DNA of 64,000 nucleotides from Strongylocentrotus purpuratus (lineage: Eukaryota; Echinodermata; Echinoidea; Camarodonta; Strongylocentrotidae): NCBI RefSeq assembly GCF_000002235.5, contig NW_022145599.1, forward strand, positions 22,900,879 through 22,964,878, read 5' to 3'. Shown here in pieces: positions 49,506 through 61,707 of this stretch. The notes below the pieces were generated by a model, which was not told the DNA's origin, made no database searches, and saw only the letters and a list, made by a program, of their open reading frames with translations. The position numbers were made by a program, and so were the translations under genes. Positions within the stretch are counted from its first letter, which is position 1. The number at the start of each line of letters is the position of its first letter.

Positions 49506-50072
49506 ATTGAATGCAAAGATCCCCTTTTTCTAAAACCGCTTTATTTTGAAATCCATTCAAAAATTGTATTGAATACCGGAAATTATGATGATATCTGGAG
49601 AGGTTAGACTTGTGCTAGGAATACAATGAAATGTTCTCTACTCTTACTATATACTCTCTTCATCTGATGTTCATTAAGAATCCTGAGGATGGAGGCTAGA
49701 AACATTGTTAGTCAGAAATGATTAAAGTATATGATCGGCCAAACCAATTCCAAAGTGATTTCTTTTTCGTCCACTCTTTCCAAGACCTGTTAAACACCCT
49801 ACAATAATTGATGTCAAGAACAAAACTGTGATCAAAGGCACCGATCTTTCGGTATATATCACTTTTGTATCTAATCGAAATAACTTGTCCGACACCAGTG
49901 ACCCCTCTCCCCCCCCCCCCCCCCCCCCCGCTCCAGAAAAAAACAGAAGAGAAACGTATATATTGGCACTTTTAATTGCAGGGGCGCCTCCCCATCGCAT
50001 TGAATATTCTTAAGGCGAATTACTATTGAAAGGCTTTTTTGCATGTTACTAAATGTATTAAAATGTACACAT

Positions 50073-50116
<44 letters not shown>

Positions 50117-52822
50117 AGGGGGCTAACATTTGGAATTACTACACTTATCCCGCTATGGTAGCAACAAGCCAACCCTCCCCTCCCCCTCCTCCTCGTAAGG
50201 AAATTTAAACTCCATTTTACTTTTTAGGAGGATGGTGTCGGATATTAATCCGCCACGTCGGTAAGAACTTGGCTTAACACCCCCCCCCCCCTCCCCTACC
50301 ACACACACACACAATGGTCTAGAGATGCCCCTGGTGCGTTAATTTGGTCAAAAGGCCGTGCTCTTCGCCTGTCTACATAGAACTGACAAGGATATGAAAC
50401 CAAGGAGTTTGTGCTAGAAACTCCTTGGTAAAACCGACTAACGTCATAGTCGACATCACCCCCAAACAACAGCCGTAGAAAGGGCAGTAGAAGGTTGCAC
50501 CCCCCCCCCCACAAACACACACACACACCCATCCTCGAATGCTGAAAATCCCATGTTCAGGCAGCGCTGTCCGAATAAAGCCATATCATATTCGGGCAGC
50601 GAGGTGCCCTAACATGAAATTGTAAAATATATTTTCTAGTGCATGATGGCGAAAAATGATAAAATGTTCTTTGGGGGCAGTGGAAAGTTGGTAAACGAGA
50701 AAGGGCATTAGCCTCCTTGCGAAAATAGGCCGCTAACCCTATGGTAAAGGCCCGAGTCGGCCGTACCCCCCCCCCCGACACACAAGTTACTGCAGTGTAT
50801 AAGTATTTTTTTTTTACTTTCAGAGCAAGAAAATGACCTCAATATCATTTTGTCAGTAGTACATGTATACAGATCAACACGACCTTTGCCAGTGATTTGC
50901 AAAAAGTGGTACAGGTGTATATTTCACAATTGCAAATCGATTGGGCTACCATTCACAAATACATCAAAGAATTTCCCTTTTTTCAGTTTATGTGGAAACA
51001 GGCACGAAGAATGGGGCTCTCGTGTAATCTACCTGTTTTTGATGAGTTTCAATTTGTTATTGTTCATAACACGAGAAGACCACTCCAGGGAAATTACCGT
51101 AAGCTAATGACATTTTAAGCTGTGAAAATATCCTTATCCGTATACAATTTTATTTCAGCAGAAAACACAGACGACATGTTTTTGCTAGACTTGCACTCTT
51201 GAGACTAGAGACTCGATTAGAATAGGTTCCAGACATACTTGAGTAAACTATTCTAGAGTTTGTGACCTGGTGGAGAAAATAATTCAAGAGGGGAGGGGGG
51301 GGGGCGACACCCATCCCCCTATGCAAATACCGTTTGGAGACGACAAATGGTGATGGTGATGGTGATGTAGTACGGGTGATAGTGGCGATGGTGATGATGG
51401 TGATAATAGTCATGATGATAATGATGATGATGGAGATGGTATATAGTGGTAATGCTGGTAGTGGTGATGGTAGTGTCGATTATGATGATACTAGTGGTGA
51501 TGGTGGTGATGATCATCGAGCCTCGAGTTCAACAAAGACAGTTGACTTCAAGCAAATAGGTCGCCATTGATATGAAGTGATAAAACAATTAATGATATTT
51601 TATTCATGAAATGAAAGATCAATTGCCAATATTTATTGGAATTAACAAGAGGAGTATAACATTTTTAACGGGAAAATACTTTAAAAATTATGTATGTGTT
51701 ATTCATTAACACTAGTACGACGTCAGCAGTCTGTTACGCTGCAACTCCCCACCGTGACTAAAAATACAGTCTTGATAAAAGGCTAAAGTTCATCGTACTT
51801 CCACGTGATGTATTTATCGTATATAAATAATGTATAAGGATACGATGTGCGGTTTGTCTATCTGACATCTGGCGAAGTAATGTGCCGAACTAGGGTATAC
51901 AATCTTTTCGTTAACATCATGTAGCAAGATTTTATTATAATTGTACCCGTGTTTATTATTCTTAAAGCCAAACTCTATTTTATCTTATTATCACCATTAT
52001 TAAAAAATATCATTGGTTTCATAAAAATATATTCATGACTTACTTTTCTTAATTGCAGTAGCGGGTTAGGAAAAGAAGAGGAGGAAATAGAGATCAAATG
52101 CAATATGTATGTTTTGGGGGCATCAGTGGACCATTCTAAAAAGAAAAAAAAGGGGTGTGTCTGGACCCAATTGCCATAAAACACTGGCGGGGCAAGGGGG
52201 GCTGTTCAAGTCCTTTTCTTTAATCAATATATCCATATTTCATGTGACCAGAATCTCTTTTTCATGTTGTATGTCTTTTATTTTCTACTGTGCTTTATTA
52301 GGGCTAAGATACATGAACGGGGCACATGGTCCAGCTGCCCCCAGCCCCTCCCCAATCAAACAAATGGAAAAGGAAGATAAGGGTGCTCGAGAGAAAAAGA
52401 GGAAAGGGAGACGGGCACATGAAAATTTGAATTTTAAAATATTATATTTTGACCCATCACACAACTTGTCACCATACCATCATAGCCGCGTCCTCTCTCA
52501 TTTTATCCATCAACATGATCAGGTAAGATGGTGACACTGCCCCTCCCTCGTCCTCAATGGCCAAATACACGCTACGCCACTGACAAGGTATGATATGTAC
52601 ATACCTACAAACGAGAGTCTGTGTATATAGACTATAATGTAACTGAGGAACAAATTAACGTTGGCTTTCCGCAATAATGGAAATGGTTTAATGATTGGCT
52701 CCAACTTGAACTTGACCTCATTTCACCTTTGCATAGAAGATGGAGCTCTCTAAAAGATCGCTTTGCCTCCATGAAATCGGGAGTGGTCTGAATTATATAC
52801 CTTTTCTGTTAGTATTATTCCA

Positions 52823-52868
<46 letters not shown>

Positions 52869-53356
52869 ACACACTCTCTCTCTCTATCGCTATAGCTATC
52901 TTCCCCAAGCCTCTCATTACTCTCCCCCTCTTTCTCCCCCTCTCTGCCGTCTCTGTCAATACACAAATATCACCGGCCTTGCGTAGCATAAACTAAAAAC
53001 TAATGTCATATTGATTTATAATGCCATGCTAAAGGTGAAAATATCAAGAGAAATACCTTAGATATTAATTTTGAACAATAATGACACACCGGTTAATCCT
53101 TTACAATGTTTTTGACGACCTCAATACTTTCCAGGGTTTACCCAGTTACTGGTAAGCCTTCATTACATAATTCGTTGTTAGTTCTTTCTAAAGAAATTAT
53201 GTGTGAACTAACCCATCATACGGTAGCTGCCTTTCTAATCTTGTTTAAATCTTTGAAGTAACTCTTAAGTTCCTTTGCCGCTTAAACCAGATTCCCTCGG
53301 CTTAATATAGAATAGAAGGTGAAGGGTTTGATTTCTTTTCCTTTCATTGCCTGCAA
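49506..53356. other. Intergenic DNA, poly-C runs and microsatellites only
   Basis: C runs at 49910-49929, 50280, 50500 and 50766; GT, GGTGAT and CT microsatellites; the frames overlapping these are not gene-like. Confidence 0.5.
51340..51520 (+). repeat. GGTGAT/GATGAT microsatellite
   Basis: Interrupted hexamer and trimer units (GGTGATGGTGAT, GATGATAATGATG) over about 180 bp. Confidence 0.9.
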
Positions 53357-53362
53357 CCAGGG

Positions 53363-53546
53363 CAGTGGCGTATCCAGCATAGAATTTAGCCGTCGGTGCC
53401 CCCTCCCTTTTTTAGTTTAGGGAACCAGTATGAATAAATAAAACAGGCAGTGGACAAATGGCAAGAAGTGCAGGATGGCAGGTACATTCCTCCTTCCATC
53501 CGAGGAGGACGCCCCCTATATTAATCCGTTTCTGGATACACCACTG
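53363..53546. mobile_element. MITE, 184 bp
   Basis: GGCAGTGGCGTATCCAG (53361-53377) and CTGGATACACCACTGCC (53532-53548) are inverted with one mismatch. Taking CAGTGG...CCACTG as the element, the flanks CCAGGG (53357-53362) and CCACGG (53547-53552) are a 5/6 matching 6-bp duplication, the same length as at 19.6/21.8 kb. No coding capacity. Confidence 0.65.
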
Positions 53547-53552
53547 CCACGG

Positions 53553-54959
53553 CTTGTCGTGAACTTGACCTCGTATGACCCCTCCGAGATTGCCCGCTTT
53601 AGACTGTTCGCAGTATGTACTCTATTTATATTTCCTCGCACATGTACCTAACAAGAGTAACTGATATAGGAATCAATAGAAGAAGGAGTTCTCCAATAGA
53701 GGAGACATTTAAGACAAGTTTAAGTTGGCAATGTCAGGAGCAAAGACTTGTTCATAAAAAACGGTAGAAATGAAGAAAACAACAGCAAAACATGACAAAT
53801 GAATATTGCAAACATGAGCGTATAGGGGCGCCATTTCGCCTGGGGTTGGCTAGAATTAATTGCCCGGAAAATCAACTACCGATTATATAGATTTTGCGAG
53901 CGAGCAATAATTTTGACACTTTTATTTTACCGTGAAAAAGTGTAATTTTGCCGCATCTACAAAAACATAAAAGCAATACGAATTCATTCATGTCCTTTCC
54001 AGTATTGATATTTGTACCAATGTATTTATTCATATATTATCATTCAAGCTCATATGATTGAGTACAAGAAGGGCTGATTTCCTATGCAATAAACATGTGA
54101 AAACGAAAGATTTATATAAAAAGGTGCATAAATAAATACGTTTGGTCATGGCGATAATTTACTGTATTACATAAAACTAAAATAAAATAATGAAAATCTG
54201 ACCACAAACGATTAAAATGTGTGACCTTAATTGCATTAGAAAACCCGTTTTTAAAACCATTTTTTTCCTTTACAATCATCTGTTAATTCAAGAAATTAAC
54301 GAAAACACATTCAATTTCAACTATTTCTTAGTTAAAATATAAATAATATGACACTATAATTATTCCGTAAGATTTTTTTTTTTTTTTTACATCGCTGAGT
54401 AACTTTATGTGCGTGACAAGTTATCTAGTGACCAGGAAAATAAATGTGATACTGTTGTATGATACTCTAATTAACTAAATATCACGATTCTCTGTCGTTT
54501 CTAAACAGAGGCATTCATGATTAACCATTAACCATTGTCTGAACGAAAGAATTAAAACATTAAAACACACTAGATAAACAACTATCTTGCCAGAGCGAAT
54601 TATAGAAAACAGTCACGTCACCGGAAGTTAATTACCTTATCATTCTTTTTACAGAGCTCTTGTCATTATATTTTCCTATTCAAAGTGAACGCAGTCATAG
54701 TATTTTGCCAAGCGTTGCATGGAGTACGTTTACAATGTGTCATTATTCCCGAGTAAATATGTTTTCACTTCTATTTTAAGCCCATTGGCTAGAATGTGCT
54801 AAAACTGTTTTCTTTCCTTACTGCACATGATACAAAAAGAAAAAAAAAGAAAAACCTGATGGTAATTTATAAAATTGTGATATTCCTGGGGAAATAAACA
54901 AAACAAAACTCGATTGATTTTTCAAAAGTCATTATAAGAGATTATTTTCATCTCTATTT
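53553..54959. other. AT-rich DNA, nothing recognised
   Basis: No exon, element end or clustered site noticed. Confidence 0.5.
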
Positions 54960-55201
54960 TCTGGGATGGGGCTGTTGTTGGGGGGGGGGGGGGGGGGCGA
55001 CGGTCATCTTTGTAGTGAGCACATTTTTTTTTTTTGATCCTCAAAAAAATTTCAATTTGCACCCCCCCCCCCTTGAGCGCCAGGGGGGGGGGGGCCCAAC
55101 CCCAAAAAAAGGTAAAAATCACGTGATTTTACATGATTTTTTTTCTCAAGGGGGGGGGGCCGGGCCCCCCGGGCCCCCCCCCCCCCCTGGATCCGCCACT
55201 G
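54960..55201. mobile_element. Fragment of a TIR element (GGATCC type)
   Basis: The right end CCTGGATCCGCCACTG is at 55186-55201, preceded by long C and G runs. No matching left end was found. Confidence 0.5.
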
Positions 55202-55869
55202 GGGCTTGTACATCATGAAACAAGGAGACGAATAGTGAAAATAAGAGCGATTTCGAGGCTAATATACATGGAGAGCGAACAGGGTTCAGCTATATAAATC
55301 CATCTGTTTATACAAAATAAGAATTAAAGAATGATAGAAAATTCTTCGAAAAGATAGAGTTACTGATTTAAACGATTTGCTGATGTAATGAAAAGGATCA
55401 TTCTTCAGACACTGTTTTGTATTGTTAATGTATACCAAATTGGAAGTTTTATTTTTTTTTAATTCACGGTCGGAGCATATTTTCATCAACATTTTTTTAA
55501 TTGGCCGTGAGAAAATAACAAAAACATCATGATCATTACTTTTATTATGAGTGTTTTTATTATCATTAGAATTAGTTGTCATCATCATCATCATCAACAT
55601 ATGCGTATCATTAATAAAACTATTATTGAATATTACTTTTTAAAATCTAATTTCGTCATCAAATATACTACACTCAAGAAAGAAAGGCCAGAAAGTGCCT
55701 ATGTCATTGCCTGGCTTGAGGTGTAATAGGTGCCCAACCATTGGTCATTTCTAAATTTTGGGAAGGGTGTCTTCAGCTCTCATCCCCGCCCCGACCACCT
55801 CACGCCTCGTACGCCTATGACTGAGACGTTTTGCCTGCAGGCATGCATGGCAGGACAATGGATGAGGAT

Positions 55870-55883
55870 CACGCAATCGCGTG
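55870..55883. promoter_or_regulatory. Back-to-back XRE cores
   Basis: CACGCAATCGCGTGAGAA contains CACGCAA (55870-55876, minus orientation) abutting TCGCGTGAGAA (plus orientation), a near-palindromic pair only a few bases apart. Confidence 0.35.
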
Positions 55884-56747
55884 AGAACATTTTAATCAAA
55901 TTAAAGAATTCAAATTCAGAATATTGTCATTGCCTTACTCGTCAAATCAAATTCTGTTCTGTATAGTTCACGGAATAATAGGAATAGCTTGATCAAAAAG
56001 TCACCCCCTTTTAACTTAGTTCCTGACACACCAATGTCAGAAAATGAAAGTGCGTTGCAGGGTTTTGCACGATGTAAATCTCAAAAATTGTAAAAGGGCT
56101 GTTAAAAAAATTCAAAAAGCTTCCTAAAGCATGGCTACAAAATATTCATTATTAGCAAAATTACGGTCATTTTTATTTTCAAGTTTGAATCCTGCTTGCT
56201 ACTGGCAGTGTTTTATTCACCCATTTTTTGTGTACAAATTGGGGGCTTCAATGTTCACTCAGGAGAGAAAACCATAGAGTCTTTTGGTCTCAAGTTTTGA
56301 ACATACTTTCATAAACTCATCCTGCTGCTATAGACAAATTCTGAGGGACAATTCTGATAGGGGTTTTAATGATCCCATTTAAAAAACGTCGAAACCGGTA
56401 ATTTTTAGAAGGATTTTTCAAAATGCAATGCAGAAGTTGTCTAAATTCGACTAAAAGTAAAATCAGAACAAGTAAAACAAATTTAAAAAAAAAATATATA
56501 TATATATATATTCGAACTTCCACAGTGGATTCGAGAAGAGATCCACGCCTCGGGGTCATGGCAAGATGTACGCACGTTCCCGTGAGCCTATAAACCAGCC
56601 AGGCCTCTCAAAGCAGTCGATATCTTACTATCCTACCGATCACGGCGTCATTGTATCTCGTTTGTATAGTTGATCCTGATCCTGGCTAAAGTTATAAGAG
56701 TGGATAAGAATTAGAATATTGTAGCGTCTCTGACCTGATGGATGCTG

Positions 56748-56833
56748 ATTGGTTAATACTAATGTGACTCATTACTATCAGCCAATAAGGACTAAGTTAT
56801 TACTCTGACTCGTTAAATAGTGGATGCTGATTG
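56748..56833. promoter_or_regulatory. Three CCAAT boxes with an AP-1 site
   Basis: ATTGG (56748-56752), CCAAT (56782-56786) and ATTGG (56829-56833) surround TGACTCA (56765-56771), a perfect AP-1 consensus. Two of the CCAAT sites share the flank GATGCTGATTGG, so part is a short internal repeat. Candidate NF-Y/AP-1 element with no gene attached that I can see. Confidence 0.3.
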
Positions 56834-57179
56834 GATAATGCAACTAGTCGCATCAGAGAAGTTATGTCCACCTATCGAGACACAGCTGACTTGAGGAATT
56901 AAGGGATATTTCACAAGAAAGACACGTTTCTGTAGAGATACACAAAACAATCATTCACACCATAACGGAATAAGTAATACATTCAATTAAAACTCATCGA
57001 ACAAAACTGAGATTCAAAGCCAAGGAAGACTTTGAATCTTGAGTGAGGCATATTTTGATCTGCAAATAGGCCTACCCTTGAGATGTTTTTCTTTTTTCAT
57101 TTTTCAAGCATTGATTCCTTTTCTCTTTGGCTGGAAATCAAACGAATTAGTTAATGAATAAATAAATAAGACTGTTTCC

Positions 57180-57735
57180 AGTTTTACAAATCTGAGATGC
57201 ATGGCCCTATACGTGTTATCAGTGTCTGTGATATTGTGTAATATTGAAGCCCTAAACAAAAATTGCGCTTCAAAGTGATCAAAGTGACGCATGTTTAATG
57301 TAGGCAATAGGAAATTGAGGGGCATATGCACACTATAAATAGTTATCCATATTTATGTACATAGTTTTCTATTGTTAAATGTTATATTGTATTTTCTATC
57401 TTTTGTATTTTCATTGTCAAAAAAGCCATTGGAAGCAAAATTTCTATGTAATGTTTGCATGCATGGACCAATAAAATAATCTTGAATCTTGAATCTTGAA
57501 TGAAGTGCTTCAAAAGGGTAACATCTTTGAGTGACCGGTTTTACCATACCCATTTCCCCCAGTAGACTGTAGTGTTATAATGAAATTTATAATTCCAATC
57601 ATAAATATCTTGATAATCAGACAGGCGACCGGCTTGTATGCGATTCCTGACTGACCTAAAGGTTTATAATTATGATTGCAACATGAGCTTAAGCAGGATT
57701 TTTTTAATAATCTGAGGCAAAGATATCCAATTCTT
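57180..57735. repeat. Dispersed repeat copy 2, split by a nested retroposon
   Basis: It matches 23.0-23.3 kb in the same orientation on both sides of a 216-bp insertion (57287-57502). The ends differ from copy 1, so its termini are probably eroded. Confidence 0.75.
57287..57502 (+). mobile_element. LINE 3' tail nested in a dispersed repeat
   Basis: This 216-bp insertion ends AATAAAATAATCTTGAATCT and continues as a (CTTGAAT)n tail, a LINE/CR1-like 3' end. AAGTG lies on both sides (57282-57286 and 57503-57507) and once in the uninterrupted copy near 23.1 kb, so it is probably a 5-bp target duplication. Confidence 0.65.
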
Positions 57736-57831
57736 TTGAAGCCCCACTGCACTAATTGTAGCTACTTGCGCCCTTTTTAAAGCAAACAATGCCTAAGCGG
57801 TAACCATTGGTCCCCATGGTCCCTTTTTATG

Positions 57832-57833
<2 letters not shown>

Positions 57834-57883
<50 letters not shown>

Positions 57884-58024
57884 TACTACTATTATTTTTA
57901 TTTTCATCATCATTGTTATTATCATTATTATTACTATCATCAATACTATCATCATTATTTTCATTATTATTATTTTCAAAATTATAATAACTAGCATTGT
58001 AATAGTATTATTGTTGTTGTTGTT
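57834..58024 (+). repeat. CTA then ATT/ATC microsatellite
   Basis: About 18 CTA units followed by interrupted ATT, ATC and GTT units. Confidence 0.95.
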
Positions 58025-58409
58025 GTCACTTGATTTCTGATTAATCAATTGAACCGTTTCAGTGCATGTGTGACAAAGTGCTTTTCATAATGTTCTTTAT
58101 GCCGTGTACTATCTCAGGCGCGGATCCAGGATTTTCCAATAAGGGGGGGGGGGGGGGGGCCGGAAATTTCAAAATTGCGCAGACCATTTTTCAAGAACAT
58201 ATTAGAAGCACCATACCGGTACAATTTTTCACATTTTCATCGGGGGGGGGGGGGGCTATAGCCTCTTGCCCGAAAAGTAATTTGCTGGTTTCACAATTCG
58301 GCTAGTGAGCGAAGCGAGCGAGCAACAATTTGAGCATAATATTGTGAAAGTGTTATTTATCACCAAAATAAACGAGAAAATATATAATAAAAAACTCATA
58401 TTCGGGCAG

Positions 58410-60776
58410 CTTGTTGTACCATTCTCGACTCGTATTCCTTGTCTGAATTCAGTTTTCCCCCTCCCGCGCAAAGCGCGGAAGCTTTGACCTTTTATAGTTT
58501 AAATTGAAATTATTGGGAAAGATGATTCGTTGTACCGTTCCTGACTCTTAATCCTTCTCTGAATTCAGTTTCTCCCTCCCGAGCGAAGCGCGGAAGCTTT
58601 GACGTTTCATTAAATTATTAGAGAAGGAAGACGATTTGTTGTACCATTCTCGACTCGTATTCCTTGTCTGAATTCAGTTTTCCCCCTCCCGCGCGAAGCG
58701 CGGAGGCTTTGACGTTTTATTAAATTATTAGAGAAAGAAGACTATTCGTTGTACCGTTCTAGACTCTTAATCCTTGTCTGAATTCAGTTTTCCACTTCTC
58801 GCGCAAAGCGCGGAAGCTTTGACCTTTTATAGTTTAAATTGAAATTATTAGAGAAAGATGATTCGTTGTATCGTTCCTGACTCTTAATCCTTGTCTGAAT
58901 TCAGTTTCTCCCTCCCGCGCGAAGCGCGGAAGCTTTGACGTTTCATTAAATTATTAGAGAAAGAAGACGATTTGTTGTACCATTCTCGACTCGTATTCCT
59001 TGTCTGAATTCCCCCCCCCCTCCCGCGCAAAGCGCGGAAGCATTGACCTTTTATAGTTTAAATTGAAATTATTAGAGAAAAAAGATGATTTGTTGTACCG
59101 TTCTAGACTCTTAATTCTTGTCTGAAATCAGTTTTTCCCCTCCCGCGCAAAGCGCAGAAACTTTGACGTTTCATTAAATTATTAGAGAAAGAATACTATT
59201 CGTTGTACCGCCATCGACTATTTATCCTTGTCTGAAATGAGTTCCCCCTCCCTCCCGCGCAAAGCGCGGAAGCTTTGACGTTTCATTAAATTATTAGAGA
59301 AAGAAGACGATTCGTTGAACCGTTCTCGACTCTTAATCCTTGTCTGAATTGAGTTTACCCCCCCCCCTCCCGCGTGAAGCGCGGAAGCTTTGACGTTTCG
59401 TTAAATTATAAGGGAAAGGAGACGATTCTTTGTACCATTCTCGACTCCTTGTCTAAATTCAGTGTTCCCCTGCCCGCACATAGCGAGTAAGCTTTGACGG
59501 TTCATTAAATTATTAGAGGAAGAAGACGATTCATTGTACCATTCTCGTCTCTTTATCCTTGTTTGAATTCAGTTTCCCCCCCTCCCGCGCGAAGCGCGGA
59601 TACTTTGACGTTTCATTAAATTATTAGAGAAATAAGATGATTCGTTGTTCCATTCTCGACTCTAAACCCTTGTCTGAATTCAGTTTTTCCCAGCGCGCGC
59701 GTAGCGCGTAAACTTCTGACGTTTCATTAAACGATTAGACAAAGAAGACGATTCGTTTTACCATTCTCGACTCCCAATCCTTGTCTGAATTCAGTTGCCC
59801 CCCTCCCGAGCGATGCGCGGAAGCTTTGACATTTCATTAAATTATTAGAGAAAGAAGACGATTTGTTGTACCATTCTCGACTCGTATTCCTTGTCTGAAT
59901 TCCCCCCCCCCCCCTCCCGCGCAAAGCGCGGAAGCATTGACCTTTTATAGTTTAAATTGAAATTATTAGAGAAAAAAGATGATTTGTTGTACCGTTCTAG
60001 ACTCTTAATTCTTGTCTGAAATCAGTTTTTCCCCTCCCGCGCAAAGCGCAGAAACTTTGACGTTTCATTAAATTATTAGAGAAAGAATACTATTCGTTGT
60101 ACCGCCATCGACTATTTATCCTTGTCTGAAATGAGTTCCCCCTCCCTCCCGCGCAAAGCGCGGAAGCTTTGACGTTTCATCAAATTATTAGAGAAAGAAG
60201 ACGATTCGTTGAACCGTTCTCGACTCTTAATCCTTGTCTGAATTGAGTTTACCCCCCCCCTCCCGCGTGAAGCGCGGAAGCTTTGACGTTTCGTTAAATT
60301 ATAAGGGAAAGGAGACGATTCTTTGTACCATTCTCGACTCCTTGTCTAAATTCAGTGTTCCCCTGCCCGCACATAGCGAGTAAGCTTTGACGGTTCATTA
60401 AATTATTAGAGGAAGAAGACGATTCATTGTACCATTCTCGTCTCTTTATCCTTGTTTGAATTCAGTTTTCCCCCCTCCCGCGCGAAGCGCGGATACTTTG
60501 ACGTTTCATTAAATTATTAGAGAAATAAGATGATTCGTTGTTCCATTCTCGACTCTAAACCCTTGTCTGAATTCAGTTTTTCCCAGCGCGCGCGTAGCGC
60601 GTAAACTTCTGACGTTTCATTAAACGATTAGACAAAGAAGACGATTCGTTTTACCATTCTCGACTCCCAATCCTTGTCTGAATTCAGTTGCCCCCCTCCC
60701 GAGCGATGCGCGGAAGCTTTGACATTTCATTAAATTATTAGAGAAAGAAGACGATTCGTTGTACCGTTCTCGACTT
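58410..60776 (-). repeat. Tandem array B: about 21 units of 103-122 bp
   Basis: The complement of array A: each unit has a CCCTCCCGCGCGAAGCGCGG core, CTTTGACGTTTCATTAAATT, TTAGAGAAAGAAGACGATTC and GTACCATTCTCGACTC. Units vary, and a subset has the variant GACCTTTTATAGTTTAAATT. No open frame of note. Confidence 0.92.
58970..60757 (-). repeat. Higher-order duplication of 894 bp inside array B
   Basis: Eight consecutive units recur in the same order with the same idiosyncratic variants (AGCATTGACC at 59039 and again 894 bp later; CCGCACATAGCGAG, GCGCGCGTAGCGCG). By eye only a few differences occur, mostly in C-run length and one T/C. It is either very recent unequal exchange or an assembly duplication. 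Confidence 0.85.
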
Positions 60777-61429
60777 GTCAGAATTTTCAAAAATGTTTCT
60801 TTGTCTGCTCCTTTTTTCGTCCTTTGTCATCTTACTGCCCCTACCGCCCCTGGCTACGCGCCTGCTTTAAAGGGAAAATGAAACAATCATGATTGTGATG
60901 GCACACAATTAGGTTAGTAGAAATGAAATGGAAAAAAGATCTATTACACCAACCATGGATAAATCACGGCCGGGAGCGTCATAGTTTTGTGTTATCGGGC
61001 GAGGGCCGCGCGGCCGGCCGGGGCGTAGCGACCACGCGAGATTTTGCAATGTTGAATGCTGAAATTATGCATTCTAGAAAATCCCTGAGCCGAATATATA
61101 CGTTCTTTCCGCTATATTTCTTTCTAGCTATATTTCTAAATTTCCTGGGGGACGTGTCCCCCTATCGGGCCCAGGATTGCCGCCCCTGTCCATGATTACT
61201 ACCAACATGAGTTCAAATATAAGCACAAGCGAGTTGGTATGAGCTGAATCCAAATGAAGGGCAAAATAAGAGTTGTGAAGCGGCCCTACCGTTAATTTAA
61301 AATTTGACTGTTGAGTATATAACTTCAATTTAAAAGACACCCAAAATATTGTGCCCTTTCAATTTTCTCACTTAAGAGTGATGACCTTTGTAGCGCAGGG
61401 GCTGTTCTTAACGTTTAAATTTGAATCCG

Positions 61430-61670
61430 CGGCTCGAGATTTTATGCGGCCGGCCCGGCCCCCCTCTATTCAATAATTTCGTTATCTTTTCTCTTCTCTT
61501 TTCTTTTCTCTTCTTTTTTTCTTTCTCCCCTCCTTTCTTTTCTCTTCTCCTTTTTTTCTCCTCTTCTCCTTTCTTTTTTTCTCTTCTTTTCTTCCTCTTT
61601 TTTTCTCCTTTTTTTTTGCGCCGCCAATAGGGGGGCCGCGGCCGTTTCGGCCCCCCTGGATCCGCCACTT
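61430..61670. mobile_element. Fragment of a TIR element with a pyrimidine tract
   Basis: Right end CCTGGATCCGCCACTT (61655-61670). Inside, 61493-61617 is almost pure T/C, the complement of the purine tract in the element at 19.6 kb. GGGGGGCCG...CGGCCCCCC near 61630-61656 can fold back. No clear left end. Confidence 0.5.
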
Positions 61671-61707
61671 CCATCTGATTAATATCGTGAATGGGAAAAA
61701 TAGGCCT

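Larger units (their letters stand above)
58115..60864 (-). mobile_element. Composite TIR-element region with mismatched end types
   Basis: Left end CAGGCGCGGATCCAGG (58115-58130) is of the GGATCC type; right end CCTGGCTACGCGCCTG (60849-60864) is of the TAGCC type. No common target duplication flanks the two. So at least two elements are merged, with the array-bearing one in reverse orientation relative to 20.6 kb. Two long poly-G runs lie near 58143-58160 and 58241-58255. Confidence 0.6.
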
